NCBI RefSeq assembly: GCF_009833965.1
Contig: NZ_CP047165.1
Coordinates: forward strand, 2,232,001 to 2,296,000
Length of the DNA stretch: 64,000 nucleotides
Direction: 5' to 3'
From: Pelistega ratti
GTDB lineage: Bacteria > Pseudomonadota > Gammaproteobacteria > Burkholderiales > Burkholderiaceae_B
Shown: positions 19,953-28,708 of the stretch, in pieces
Layout: each line of letters starts with the position of its first letter
Position numbering within the stretch: position 1 is the first letter of the stretch
Notes under the pieces: model-generated
Told to the model about the DNA's origin: nothing
What the model saw: only the letters and a program-made list of their open reading frames with translations
The model's database searches: none
Position numbers and translations under genes: made by a program

Positions 19953-19989
19953 AATGCCTTTTACTTTCTGGTGAGTAAAAGGCATTTTT
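19953..19989 (+). terminator. Terminator downstream of HerA-like gene
   Basis: A 13-bp stem (AATGCCTTTTACT with AGTAAAAGGCATT, 8-nt loop) is followed by TTTA. It lies 190 bases past the gene, beyond the MITE-like element. Confidence 0.75.
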
Positions 19990-20189
19990 ATATTTTTCCA
20001 ACTTAGGTGGTAGCGTTTTCTTGTTGTAAGCCCTCACAAAAAAATAATTATTTTTACAGGAAAATTATCTCTATTTTGTTAGACTGTAAAGTAATAAAGT
20101 GCTTTCTTGCTCACTCAAAAGTGATTCTTTTGGATGTGATGTTAACGACTAAGCCAATGAAGTTTTTTGTATGTAAAAGGAGTAAATAC

Positions 20190-20846
20190 ATGAAACAGAA
20201 CGTTGTAGTGTCATTATTTAGTGTACCTAGTGAAGCCTATCAAGCATTTGCAGAGGCGAGTGTTTATACGCAAACAGAAAAAACACAGATTGCACAAATT
20301 GCACTTGTTAAGCGTGAAAATGGCTTGATTATCCCTGTACAGATAAGTGATTTAACGGCAAATGTTGCCAATGGTGCATTAACAGGTGGTTTAATTGGTG
20401 CGTTAATTGGTATTTGGGGTGGGCCTTTAGGCATGATTCTTGGTATGACAACGGGTTCTTTAATTGGTGGTGCTGATGGTTCAATAGAAACATTGGGTGA
20501 ATCGGATTTATTAAGTAATGTTGCGCAAAAACTATCGGATGGGGATACGGCTATTGTCTTATTAGCACAAGAAACAGATGAAAGTGAGTTAGATCAGTTC
20601 TTTGCGCGTTTTAAAACAACAGTAGCCCGTTGGGATGCAGCGGTTGTTCAAAAAGATGTCGCTGCGGCGGTATTAGTACAGCAAGAGCAAGCGCGTCAGG
20701 TTAGAGAAGCACTACATAAACGCCGTAAAGAGGAAATCAAAGATAAAGTAGAAGAATTAAAAGCGAGTGTGAGTGCCAAAATTGATGCTTTTAAGGAAGA
20801 TAGTAAAGCAAAATTTGAACGCTTAGCTGCAAAAATTAAAAAATAG
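20190..20846 (+). CDS. DUF1269-like membrane-associated protein
   Basis: A 218-residue protein with an N-terminal ferredoxin-like part, a glycine-rich hydrophobic hairpin (about residues 64-95, GALTGGLIGALIG then GMTTGSLIGG) and a highly charged C-terminal helix ending in lysines, likely coiled coil. This matches the DUF1269 family, of unknown function. The ATG at 20190 follows AAAAGGAG; an alternative start 183 bases upstream would add an unconserved stretch. Confidence 0.75.
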   Translation: MKQNVVVSLFSVPSEAYQAFAEASVYTQTEKTQIAQIALVKRENGLIIPVQISDLTANVANGALTGGLIGALIGIWGGPLGMILGMTTGSLIGGADGSIETLGESDLLSNVAQKLSDGDTAIVLLAQETDESELDQFFARFKTTVARWDAAVVQKDVAAAVLVQQEQARQVREALHKRRKEEIKDKVEELKASVSAKIDAFKEDSKAKFERLAAKIKK

Positions 20847-20872
20847 ATAAATAAACTATTGGCTACTCTTAT

Positions 20873-20903
20873 AAAGATACGGTAAAAAAGCCGTATCTTT
20901 TTT
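20873..20903 (+). terminator. Rho-independent terminator
   Basis: A 10-bp stem AAAGATACGG with CCGTATCTTT and an 8-nt loop are followed by Ts. Confidence 0.85.
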
Positions 20904-21016
20904 CTTAGATGATTGGCATATAGGGTAGTTGATGTTTTTACCTAGACTCTTTTTGAGTATGATATTTCTCACTTATAGCATAGGCGAAAATATCCCAAAA
21001 ACTTTATATAAAAATA

Positions 21017-21919
21017 TTATATATTTCCATAATATTTTTTTAAAATATCGGTTAATTGATCAAAAATAAATAAGACATGAGGTGATGTAATCGTTTGATA
21101 GGGGCGGTATAAGTAAAGTTGCCACTTGTCAATTTTTATTTTTGGGAATATTTTGATTAATTCACCACTGTCAAGATAAGGTTTGCAAAGAAGTTCGCTG
21201 ACAAAGGCAACAGAGTGTCCTTGTAAAGCAGCTTTAAGCTCACTTTCGGGATTGGTACTGTAAAAATTAATGTTTCTTGGTAAGAGTTTTTGGGTTTCAT
21301 TGAGTTGGAGTTCCCATGCTCGCCCTGTTTCAATATTAATAGGAATAGAAAAAGGAAAGTTTTGCTGTAAATCATCAAGATTTTTAGGCTTCCCTAGGCG
21401 TTCTATGAGGTGAGGCGAGGCAACAATCCAATCTTGTACCTCTGCTATGTGTCGGATAATAAAATGAGGTCTTGGTACTTTACCAATACGTAAACCAATG
21501 TCAATACGATGCTTTACGGTATCTAGTTTTTCCATATCTTCTCGCCAGTCAATAATAAGCTGAGGATAGGGTTGAACTGCTTTCAGTAACTCAGTAAGAA
21601 TAATATCGTTATGTTGCCAGTGAGGTAATGTGATTCTTACAATACCTGCCATTTCGTTATTTTTATATTTACCTGATTGAAAAAGACTATCGGTATCGGC
21701 AATGATTTGCTTGGCTTTAATCAGAAATTGTTCACCAAAGCTTGTTAGTTGAATGTGTCGTGTATTTCGTTTAAATAATTGTTCACCTAAGGTTTGTTCT
21801 AGTTCAGTAATCACACGCGTCATCACAGAGGGTGAAATAGAAAGCTGTATAGCAGCTTCTCGAAAATTTAATGTTTCACTGGCGATACAAAAATAATGAA
21901 GTGCGTTTAGTTTATTCAT
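21017..21919 (-). CDS. LysR family transcriptional regulator
   Basis: A 300-residue LysR regulator with the N-terminal winged helix (LNALHYFCIASETLNFREAA, residues 3-22, then the recognition region SPSVMTRVITELE) and a C-terminal effector domain. It is divergent from an exported alpha/beta hydrolase gene 99 bases away, which is its likely target. The effector is unknown. Confidence 0.9.
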   Translation of the reverse strand: MNKLNALHYFCIASETLNFREAAIQLSISPSVMTRVITELEQTLGEQLFKRNTRHIQLTSFGEQFLIKAKQIIADTDSLFQSGKYKNNEMAGIVRITLPHWQHNDIILTELLKAVQPYPQLIIDWREDMEKLDTVKHRIDIGLRIGKVPRPHFIIRHIAEVQDWIVASPHLIERLGKPKNLDDLQQNFPFSIPINIETGRAWELQLNETQKLLPRNINFYSTNPESELKAALQGHSVAFVSELLCKPYLDSGELIKIFPKIKIDKWQLYLYRPYQTITSPHVLFIFDQLTDILKKYYGNI

Positions 21920-22018
21920 TTAATTATTCTCTTTTTAGCAATAGATAATTCCATTTTTATTGATTGTAATGTAATAGTTATCTGATTACAATAACCTCAT
22001 TAGTACAGGAGATAAAAA

Positions 22019-23116
22019 ATGAAAGTTAATATGTCATTCAAAACACTTACGTCCGCCTTATTTCTTGGTATGACCTTATTTTCAGGAGTTTCTATGGCAA
22101 ATACAATATCAGCTACCGTTATTGACGTCCCTGCACAACGCATTCAATTAACACAAGAATGGGATAAAGTTTTTCTACAAAGTAATAAAGTAGAGCATCG
22201 TAAAGTTACTTTTCAAAATCGCTATGGATTAGTATTAGCAGGTGATTTATATATTCCTAAAAATATAAAAGGTCAATTACCTGCTATTGCCGTGAGTGGT
22301 CCATTTGGTGCTGTTAAGGAACAAGTATCAGGTTTATACGCACAAACATTAGCAGAGCGTGGTTTTATAACACTTGCCTTTGATGGTTCTTTTACAGGTG
22401 AAAGTTCAGGTTTACCGCGGAATATGCCATCACCTGAAATTAATACGGAAGATTTCTCAGCTGCGGTGGATTTTTTAGGTTCGTTAGAGAATGTTAATGC
22501 AGAAGAAATCGGTATTCTTGGTATTTGTGGTTGGGGTGGTTTTGCTTTAAATGCAGCTATTAGTGATACGAGGATTAAAGCGGTTGCTGCAAGTACTATG
22601 TATGATATGACACGTGTTTCAGCAAAAGGTTATAACGATAGTATTGATGCTAAAGCGCGTTATGAAATGAAGCAAAATATCAATAATGCACGTTGGCAAG
22701 CCGCTAAAAATGGTTATGCCGATTTATTACCAGCAAATAATTTACGCAGTGAGCAATTTACCTCTGATACACCACTGTTTGTAAAAGAATACTCAGATTA
22801 TTACACCACTAAAAGAGGATTTCATCCTCGTTCAGTCAATTCTAATCCCGAGGGTTCTTGGGCGACAACAGGGGCATTAGCACTTATCAATATGCCAATT
22901 TTACAATATACAGCAGAAATGAAAACCCCAGCACTTGTTGTGCATGGTGAAAAAGCGCATTCTCGTTATTTTTCAGAAGATGCTTTTAAAGCGCTGGGTA
23001 GTCAAGATAAAGAGTTATATATTGTACCGAATGCAACACACGTGGATTTATATGATAATTTAGATAAAATCCCCTTTGATAAGTTTGAGCAGTTTTTTAA
23101 GGCAAATTTAAAATAA
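22019..23116 (+). CDS. Exported alpha/beta hydrolase (dienelactone hydrolase-like)
   Basis: A 365-residue protein with a signal peptide (cleavage likely after SMA, residue 27) and an alpha/beta hydrolase fold. The nucleophile elbow reads GICGWGG with Cys170 in place of serine, the pattern of dienelactone hydrolases. The general acid/base histidine is probably in NATHVDLYD near residue 342. The substrate is not known. AGGAG precedes the ATG. It is divergent from a LysR gene, which suggests induction by a small molecule. Confidence 0.8.
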   Translation: MKVNMSFKTLTSALFLGMTLFSGVSMANTISATVIDVPAQRIQLTQEWDKVFLQSNKVEHRKVTFQNRYGLVLAGDLYIPKNIKGQLPAIAVSGPFGAVKEQVSGLYAQTLAERGFITLAFDGSFTGESSGLPRNMPSPEINTEDFSAAVDFLGSLENVNAEEIGILGICGWGGFALNAAISDTRIKAVAASTMYDMTRVSAKGYNDSIDAKARYEMKQNINNARWQAAKNGYADLLPANNLRSEQFTSDTPLFVKEYSDYYTTKRGFHPRSVNSNPEGSWATTGALALINMPILQYTAEMKTPALVVHGEKAHSRYFSEDAFKALGSQDKELYIVPNATHVDLYDNLDKIPFDKFEQFFKANLK

Positions 23117-23130
23117 TATAAGATAAGGAG

Positions 23131-23159
23131 TAGGGTTTTATGAAAAAGATAAAACCCTA
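23131..23159 (+). terminator. Hairpin between convergent genes
   Basis: An 11-bp perfect stem (TAGGGTTTTAT with ATAAAACCCTA) lies between the convergent hydrolase and LysR genes; the T tract is short, so termination strength is uncertain. Confidence 0.5.
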
Positions 23160-23169
23160 TTCTATTGGT

Positions 23170-24063
23170 TTATGTTACCTTTAAAATATCCACAAATGCC
23201 TTAAATAAAGGAGAATGTTGACGGCGACTGGGGTAGTAGAGATGATAACCATCATAATGAATAGCCTGATTGGCTAACAGTTCTACCACTTTTCCAGTTG
23301 CTAATTCATTTATCATTCTATCTTTTGGCATCAGTGCTAAACCTAGATGAGAGAGACAAGCCTGCTTTGCTAAAAAGTTATTGTTCACAGTTAGTCTGCC
23401 TGATGGCATAAATTTAATGACTTCTTTTGTTTCGGTATTCAGAAATTCCCATAAAAAAATACCCTCAGAGGTCGGCATTCTGACACAAATACATTCATGT
23501 TGGGTTAATTCATTAATAGATTGAGGAATACCATGCTGTTCCAGATAATGGGGAGTTGCCATTAATGCCATTTGCATATCATCGGAAATCCGCACAGCAA
23601 TCATATCCTGATCCACTTCTTTACCTAAGCGAATACCCGCATCAAACCGTCCTGCCACAATATCAGTAAACTTCATATCGCTTGTGAGTTCTAGTTTCAC
23701 TTCAGGATATTTTTGCATAAAGACGAGTAATTTATCCCAAATAGCATACATAAACGCATGGTCTGCCCCATTAATGCGTAATGTACCGTTCAAGGTATTC
23801 CGAAAAGTGCTTAAAGCATTGATATTATCTTCGATACTTTCAAATAAAGGAAAGAGCTGTTTAAAAAGTTGTTCACCTGCTTCTGTAGTGGAAACACTTC
23901 TGGTGGTGCGATTAAAGAGTTTGATTTTAAGCTGCTCTTCTAGCTTTCGCATGGAGTGGCTAAGTGCCGATGTTGAAACCCCTAATCTGGCGGCAGCTTT
24001 GGTAAAACTATTGGTTTGTGCCACGATAATAAAACTACGTAATTCATTCATATTATCAATCAT
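23170..24063 (-). CDS. LysR family transcriptional regulator
   Basis: A 297-residue LysR regulator: helix-turn-helix at about residues 20-45 (FTKAAARLGVSTSALSHSMR, with residue 1 at the 24063 start) and a C-terminal substrate-binding domain. The ATG at 24063 is preferred because GAGG sits six bases upstream; other in-frame ATGs lie at 24075 and 24051. Its start and promoter are duplicated 358 bases away next to the aldo-keto reductase gene. It probably controls the divergent reductase/esterase operon; relatives that accompany such reductases usually lie divergently. Confidence 0.88.
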   Translation of the reverse strand: MIDNMNELRSFIIVAQTNSFTKAAARLGVSTSALSHSMRKLEEQLKIKLFNRTTRSVSTTEAGEQLFKQLFPLFESIEDNINALSTFRNTLNGTLRINGADHAFMYAIWDKLLVFMQKYPEVKLELTSDMKFTDIVAGRFDAGIRLGKEVDQDMIAVRISDDMQMALMATPHYLEQHGIPQSINELTQHECICVRMPTSEGIFLWEFLNTETKEVIKFMPSGRLTVNNNFLAKQACLSHLGLALMPKDRMINELATGKVVELLANQAIHYDGYHLYYPSRRQHSPLFKAFVDILKVT

Positions 24064-24153
24064 TACTAACCTCATTAGACCGTGATATGGTGTTGAAATT
24101 AAATAGTTAATTATTGAATCCTACTCAAAAGTTTATCAAAAAAATACCTACTA
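24057..24153. repeat. Direct repeat, copy 1: lysR promoter and start region
   Basis: This 97-bp sequence recurs at 24415-24511 with only about two mismatches. Copy 1 covers the lysR ribosome-binding site, its start codon and the DNA upstream. Confidence 0.85.
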
Positions 24154-24299
24154 CGTAAAATAAAGTTTGTGTTCTATTAAAAAGTAGGATTAAAGTGGAA
24201 ATAAGTGAAGGGTAAATAGAGATTTTGGGAGTGGAAAAAATCTTGTATATGATGGGGATAATAGTGGAAATGGGTAAGAGTGTAAGTTTGAGAAAACGT

Positions 24300-24404
24300 T
24301 AAATTGGAAGTTGGTTTCCAATTTATCAAGTTTTCTCATAAACAGGAAATTAACTTCTAATTTTATATATTATCAATTCATTGAATATAAATTAATTAGA
24401 AGTT
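24300..24404. other. Hairpin-rich non-coding stretch between the repeats
   Basis: Two inverted repeats lie here: TAAATTGGAA/TTCCAATTTA at 24300-24309 and 24316-24325, and AACTTCTAAT/ATTAGAAGTT at 24352-24361 and 24395-24404. No gene is seen in 24154-24414. It may be a decayed mobile sequence or a structured leader. Confidence 0.35.
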
Positions 24405-24414
24405 GAGGGAATAC

Positions 24415-24511
24415 CAATCATTACTAACCTCATTAGACTGTGATATGGTGTTGAAATTAAATAGTTAATTATTGAATCCTACTCAAAAGCTTATCAAAAA
24501 AATACCTACTA
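24415..24511. repeat. Direct repeat, copy 2: duplicated lysR promoter
   Basis: A near-perfect copy of 24057-24153. It contains a minus-strand ATG that opens a frame of only nine codons before a stop, so it is a promoter/start duplicate without a gene. It now lies 58 bases upstream of the aldo-keto reductase start. Confidence 0.85.
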
Positions 24512-24568
24512 ATCAAAATAAGATTTGTTTCTTATAATAAAAATATTCAAACGAAATAGGAGTACAAA

Positions 24569-25411
24569 ATGCAATTAACACAGTTAAATAACGGCATTGA
24601 AATGCCAATGGTTGGTTTTGGAGTATTTCAAGTCAGTGATGAAGAAACGGAAAAAGCCGTACTGAGTGCATTAAAAATAGGCTATCGTTTGTTAGATACG
24701 GCAGCGGTGTATGGCAATGAGGCAGGTGTCGGCCGTGCGATTAAGGCGAGCGGTATTCCTCGTGAAGAAATTTTTGTAACGACAAAACTTTGGATTCAAC
24801 GTGAACACGGCTATGAAAATACCAAAAAATCTTTAGCCGATTCCCTTGAACGTTTAGGCTTGGATTATGTGGATTTATACCTAATGCACCAACCTTTTGG
24901 TGATGTGCATGAACAATGGCGTGCGATGGAAGATTTATACAAAGCCGGTAAAACCCGTGCTATTGGGGTGAGTAATTTCCATATGGATCGATTAATGGAT
25001 TTAATCACTTGCCATAATATCGTGCCTGCCGTGAATCAGATTGAAACCCACCCATTCTATCAACGTGAAGCGGAGATTGCTTTTCATAAAGAATTAGGGG
25101 TAGTACAACAGGCGTGGGGGCCTTTGGCAGAAGGGAAGTTTGGTATTTTTGATAATCCGATCTTAACGGCGATTGCGCAAAAACATGGTAAATCAGTCGC
25201 ACAAGTTGTATTACGTTGGTTAAATCAACATGGTGTGGCGATTATTCCAAAATCTGTGAAAGAATCGCGAATGATCGAAAATCGAGATATTTTTAGTTTT
25301 ACCCTTGATGAGCAAGATTTAGCCCAAATTGCCACACTGAATTGTGATGAGATTATCTTTAATCATCGTGATCCTAATATGGTGAAATGGTTAGCGGAAC
25401 ACCGCGGTTAA
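24569..25411 (+). CDS. Aldo/keto reductase
   Basis: A 280-residue NADPH-dependent aldo/keto reductase of the DkgA-like group, reducing aldehydes and ketones. The catalytic tetrad is visible: Asp43 and Tyr48 (LLDTAAVYGNEAG), Lys73 (TTKLW) and His107 (LYLMHQPF). A C-terminal cofactor site reads IIPKSVKESR. AGGAG precedes the ATG. It is followed by two exported hydrolase genes in the same direction. Base composition looks richer in G and C than in the surrounding genes, and an uptake-signal repeat lies just downstream, so it appears transferred from a Pasteurellaceae donor. Confidence 0.92.
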   Translation: MQLTQLNNGIEMPMVGFGVFQVSDEETEKAVLSALKIGYRLLDTAAVYGNEAGVGRAIKASGIPREEIFVTTKLWIQREHGYENTKKSLADSLERLGLDYVDLYLMHQPFGDVHEQWRAMEDLYKAGKTRAIGVSNFHMDRLMDLITCHNIVPAVNQIETHPFYQREAEIAFHKELGVVQQAWGPLAEGKFGIFDNPILTAIAQKHGKSVAQVVLRWLNQHGVAIIPKSVKESRMIENRDIFSFTLDEQDLAQIATLNCDEIIFNHRDPNMVKWLAEHRG

Positions 25412-25419
25412 TCTGTAAT

Positions 25420-25460
25420 CGGTCGGTTTTTGTAAAACATGGCGAAAACCGACCGCACTT
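25420..25460 (+). repeat. Hairpin carrying a Pasteurellaceae uptake signal
   Basis: An 11-bp stem (CGGTCGGTTTT at 25420-25430 with AAAACCGACCG at 25445-25455) overlaps ACCGCACTT (25452-25460), the complement of the 9-bp Haemophilus uptake signal AAGTGCGGT. In Pasteurellaceae these signals are often found at hairpins near gene ends. A second copy of the 9-mer lies at 26327-26335, inside the esterase gene. Confidence 0.75.
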
Positions 25461-25480
25461 TGATGATCAAGGAGAAAATA

Positions 25481-27139
25481 ATGAAATCCATTAAATCTCA
25501 ATTTTTCCCTCTTTTATTGCTTTCTGCTTCAATCTCAATGGCAACCCTATCTTATGCCGCAGACAGTGGTGTTCAAGCCGGTAATCATATTGCAGTGGTA
25601 CAAACCCAAGCAGGTAAGGTACAGGGGTATATACAAAACGGTATCGTTACTTATAAAGGTATTCCCTATGCGACTGCCGAGCGTTTTATGCCTCCGCAAA
25701 AAGTCGCTAATTGGCAAGACGAAAAATTAGCACTGACTTACGGTGATGCGTGCCCACAAGTACCGATGGGCGGACGTTCATTCTTTTTTACCGGCCCTGA
25801 AATGACGGAAAGCGAACAATGCCAGAGCTTGAATGTTTGGTCGCCTTCCATTTCAGATGGAAAAAAACGTGCCGTGATGGTGTGGATTCATGGCGGAGGG
25901 TTTCAATCCGGCGCTTCTAATGATTTAGACAGTTATGATGGGACAAACTTGGCTCGCACGGGGGATGTGGTGGTTGTTTCCGTCAATCATCGTTTAAATG
26001 CTATGGGCTTTTTAGACTTATCCGCTTATGGCGAACCCTATGAACAGTCGGCGAATGTCGGTATGCAGGATTTAGTTGCGGCATTAGAATGGGTGAAAGA
26101 GAATATTGCTCAATTTGGAGGCGATCCCGATAATGTAACGATTTTTGGTGAAAGCGGTGGTGGAGCAAAAGTCCTTACGCTAATGGCAATGCCGAGTGCT
26201 AAAGGCTTATTCCATAAAGCGGTGGTACAAAGCGGTGCATTGGAAAAAATGGGCATGACCTTAACCTCTCAAGAGGCAAGTCGCCGAGTGGCAGAGCTAA
26301 CCCTTGCCAATTTAGGGGTAAAACCGACCGCACTTGATACCCTAAAAAATTTCACCCCGGCGCAAATTAACGAAGCGGCAATCAATGCCAATTTACAAAC
26401 GGCAAAAGAACTTGGTTTGACCGATTTATACAATCGGGATACCGCTTTATCATGGGCGCCAACATTAGACGGTCAAGTGATTCCACAACAGCCTGTGGGC
26501 GAAAAATACCCTGAGATAGCTAAAGATATTCCATTGTTGATTGGTTCAAATTTAACGGAATGGGACAGTTTTCCGCTACAAATGGACTTACAAAATTCAC
26601 AAAAAAGCAATCGCTTTACGTGGACAGAAGCAGAAACCATGGAACGCTTAAAAGCGAAATATGGCGATAAAACCGATGCGATTGTTGCTGCGTTCCGTGA
26701 GGCGTATCCTCAACGTTTAATTGCCGATGCCTTGTATGTGGATAGTTTCTTGCGTACACCGGCATTGAAAACCGCGCGATTAAAAGCTGATCAAAATGGT
26801 GCGCCTGTTTATCAATACCTGTTCACATGGGATACGCCTGTCTTTAACGGTGTGCCAATGAGCTATCATACTTCCGAAATTGCCTTTGTTTTTAATAATA
26901 CGGAACGAATGGCACAAGCCACCGGTGGCGGTAAAGAAGCAAAAGCCTTAGCCGAGAAAATGAGCCGTGCATGGACGAATTTTGCCAAAACCGGTAATCC
27001 AAATGCAGAGGGTTTACCACAATGGGATGCCTATACCCGTGAAAATGGCAAAGTAATGATTTTTGATAATCAACCTGAAGTGAAATCCCATCACGATGAG
27101 AAATTACAACATTTGTTAGCACCGAATTATCAGTTTTAA
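25481..27139 (+). CDS. Exported carboxylesterase, type B
   Basis: A 552-residue serine hydrolase of the cholinesterase/carboxylesterase type B family with a signal peptide (likely cleaved after SYA, residue 26). The oxyanion-hole motif WIHGGGF and the nucleophile motif FGESGGG are present, with the catalytic histidine probably in SYHTSEIAFVF. It should hydrolyse carboxylic esters in the periplasm or outside. The ATG at 25481 follows AAGGAG; a longer in-frame start at 25439 falls inside the uptake-signal hairpin and is unlikely. An uptake signal at 26327-26335 is embedded in the coding sequence. Confidence 0.88.
   Translation: MKSIKSQFFPLLLLSASISMATLSYAADSGVQAGNHIAVVQTQAGKVQGYIQNGIVTYKGIPYATAERFMPPQKVANWQDEKLALTYGDACPQVPMGGRSFFFTGPEMTESEQCQSLNVWSPSISDGKKRAVMVWIHGGGFQSGASNDLDSYDGTNLARTGDVVVVSVNHRLNAMGFLDLSAYGEPYEQSANVGMQDLVAALEWVKENIAQFGGDPDNVTIFGESGGGAKVLTLMAMPSAKGLFHKAVVQSGALEKMGMTLTSQEASRRVAELTLANLGVKPTALDTLKNFTPAQINEAAINANLQTAKELGLTDLYNRDTALSWAPTLDGQVIPQQPVGEKYPEIAKDIPLLIGSNLTEWDSFPLQMDLQNSQKSNRFTWTEAETMERLKAKYGDKTDAIVAAFREAYPQRLIADALYVDSFLRTPALKTARLKADQNGAPVYQYLFTWDTPVFNGVPMSYHTSEIAFVFNNTERMAQATGGGKEAKALAEKMSRAWTNFAKTGNPNAEGLPQWDAYTRENGKVMIFDNQPEVKSHHDEKLQHLLAPNYQF
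26327..26335 (-). repeat. Second Haemophilus-type DNA uptake signal
   Basis: ACCGCACTT reads AAGTGCGGT on the minus strand, the exact 9-bp core of the Hin-type uptake signal sequence. It has the same CCGACCGCACTT context as the copy at 25452-25460. I found no other copy in the window by eye. Confidence 0.7.
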
Positions 27140-27150
27140 GGAATAATACC

Positions 27151-28260
27151 ATGCTAAAAAAATCAATAAAATTATCACTATGGCTTACAGCCTGCGCATT
27201 TGCCGTGCAAAGTATCGCCGCACCGCTTTCTATTGAAGAACAGGGCAGTTTTGCCGTTGGCGGTTCGGTAAAAACATCAGAGGGTGTGTATGCTCCATTG
27301 CCTGATATGGTGAAAGGGAAGGAAAGTAATAACTTTGTCGATGTGTTTAATGCTTCTATCCAAGCAGGCGGACAAACCTTACACGGTGATCACGCAACCG
27401 TGTTTTATCAAATCCCGACAAATCCACGTCCTTATCCCTTGGTATTTTTACACGGTGCAGGGCAATCAATGCGGACTTGGCAAACCACGGCAGACGGTCG
27501 GGAGGGTTTCCAAAATATCTTTTTACGCTATAACTTCCCCGTTTATTTGATTGACCAACCACGTCGTGGACAATCAGGACGCAGTACCGTTGATGCAGAG
27601 GTAAAAGCGACACCGGACGATCAATTCTGGTTCGCCCAATTCCGTATCGGCACTTATCCAAATTTCAATCAAGACGTTGCGTTTCCGCAAGATAAGGCTT
27701 CATTAGACCAATTTTTCCGTCAGATGACCCCTAATGTTGGCGCATTTGATGCTGTGGTTATCAGCGACAGTATCGTGAAATTATTTGAGCGTACAGGTAA
27801 CGGTGTTTTAGTTACCCATTCGCAAGGTGGTATTGTGGGCTGGCTGGTCGGCATGCAAAGCGATAAGGTGAAAGCCATTGCCTCTTTTGAACCGGGCAAT
27901 TTCCCATTCCCTGAGGGAGAAGTACCACCAACCATTACCAGTAAATTCGGCGATATTAAACCGGCGGTAGCCAGTAAAGCGGACTTTGAAAAACTCACTA
28001 AAATGCCGATTGTGATTTATTTTGGTGATTTTATCGGTGATAAACCCTCTGATAACCAAGGTGAAGACCAATGGCGTATCCGCCTAAGCCTCGCCAAACA
28101 ATGGGCGGATGTGGTGAACAAACACGGCGGTAACGTAAAAGTGGTGGAATTACCAAAAGTGGGGATTAAAGGCAATACGCATTTTATGATGTCTGATACT
28201 AATAATGTGGAAGTGGCAAAGCATTTGAGGGAGTGGTTGAAGGAGAATAAGCTGGATTAG
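27151..28260 (+). CDS. Exported alpha/beta hydrolase
   Basis: A 369-residue alpha/beta hydrolase with a signal peptide (cleaved after SIA, residue 23). The oxyanion region FLHGAGQSMRTW and nucleophile elbow VTHSQGG with serine are present, and the catalytic histidine is likely in KGNTHFMM near residue 348. The substrate is unknown. It starts 11 bases after the carboxylesterase and ends with a strong terminator, so the three genes form an operon. Base use is like that of the two genes before it and unlike the AT-rich island that follows. Confidence 0.83.
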   Translation: MLKKSIKLSLWLTACAFAVQSIAAPLSIEEQGSFAVGGSVKTSEGVYAPLPDMVKGKESNNFVDVFNASIQAGGQTLHGDHATVFYQIPTNPRPYPLVFLHGAGQSMRTWQTTADGREGFQNIFLRYNFPVYLIDQPRRGQSGRSTVDAEVKATPDDQFWFAQFRIGTYPNFNQDVAFPQDKASLDQFFRQMTPNVGAFDAVVISDSIVKLFERTGNGVLVTHSQGGIVGWLVGMQSDKVKAIASFEPGNFPFPEGEVPPTITSKFGDIKPAVASKADFEKLTKMPIVIYFGDFIGDKPSDNQGEDQWRIRLSLAKQWADVVNKHGGNVKVVELPKVGIKGNTHFMMSDTNNVEVAKHLREWLKENKLD

Positions 28261-28272
28261 AAATAAAATAGG

Positions 28273-28315
28273 AAAAGTCGCCAAAAATTTAGTGATGATT
28301 TTTGGCGACTTTTTT
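28273..28315 (+). terminator. Strong terminator of the reductase/esterase operon
   Basis: A 16-bp stem (28273-28288 with 28298-28313, core AAAAGTCGCC/GGCGACTTTT) is followed by Ts. Confidence 0.88.
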
Positions 28316-28708
28316 ATTTACCCTTTAAAAGTTTCAACTATACTTAAAACTTTTTAAAATAATAACTAAAGTTTCAATTACACTTAAAACTTATCAAATT
28401 TATAAGCAAAATTCTAATTATAAAATAAACTCTATTAAAAATTTTACTATTCAATTTTCAAAATTTAGTGATTCTCAACCCCTAAATTTACTTTTAAAAT
28501 CTATCAAAATAATTGCCCAATATCATTAATATCTTCCTTATGCTCCAAATATTCCCCCAAATTTTTACTATTTAGAAAGCATAAATTACATAAAAAGTCC
28601 CTACTATTTGAAATTGTAATTTAAAAAAATTACAAAAAATAATACTTGTATTTATAAAAAACTCATGTATAATAAAATTTATGTAATTTTTAAAAGACAC
28701 ATTTTATT
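28316..28708. promoter_or_regulatory. AT-rich region ahead of the restriction-modification island
   Basis: About 390 bases of very AT-rich DNA with repeated AAAACTT/TTTCAA words and no gene. A good -10 hexamer TATAAT lies at 28668-28673 with a weak TTGTAT -35 16 bases upstream, placing a transcription start about 30 bases before the first island gene. This marks the compositional boundary between the GC-richer esterase operon and the island. Confidence 0.5.
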
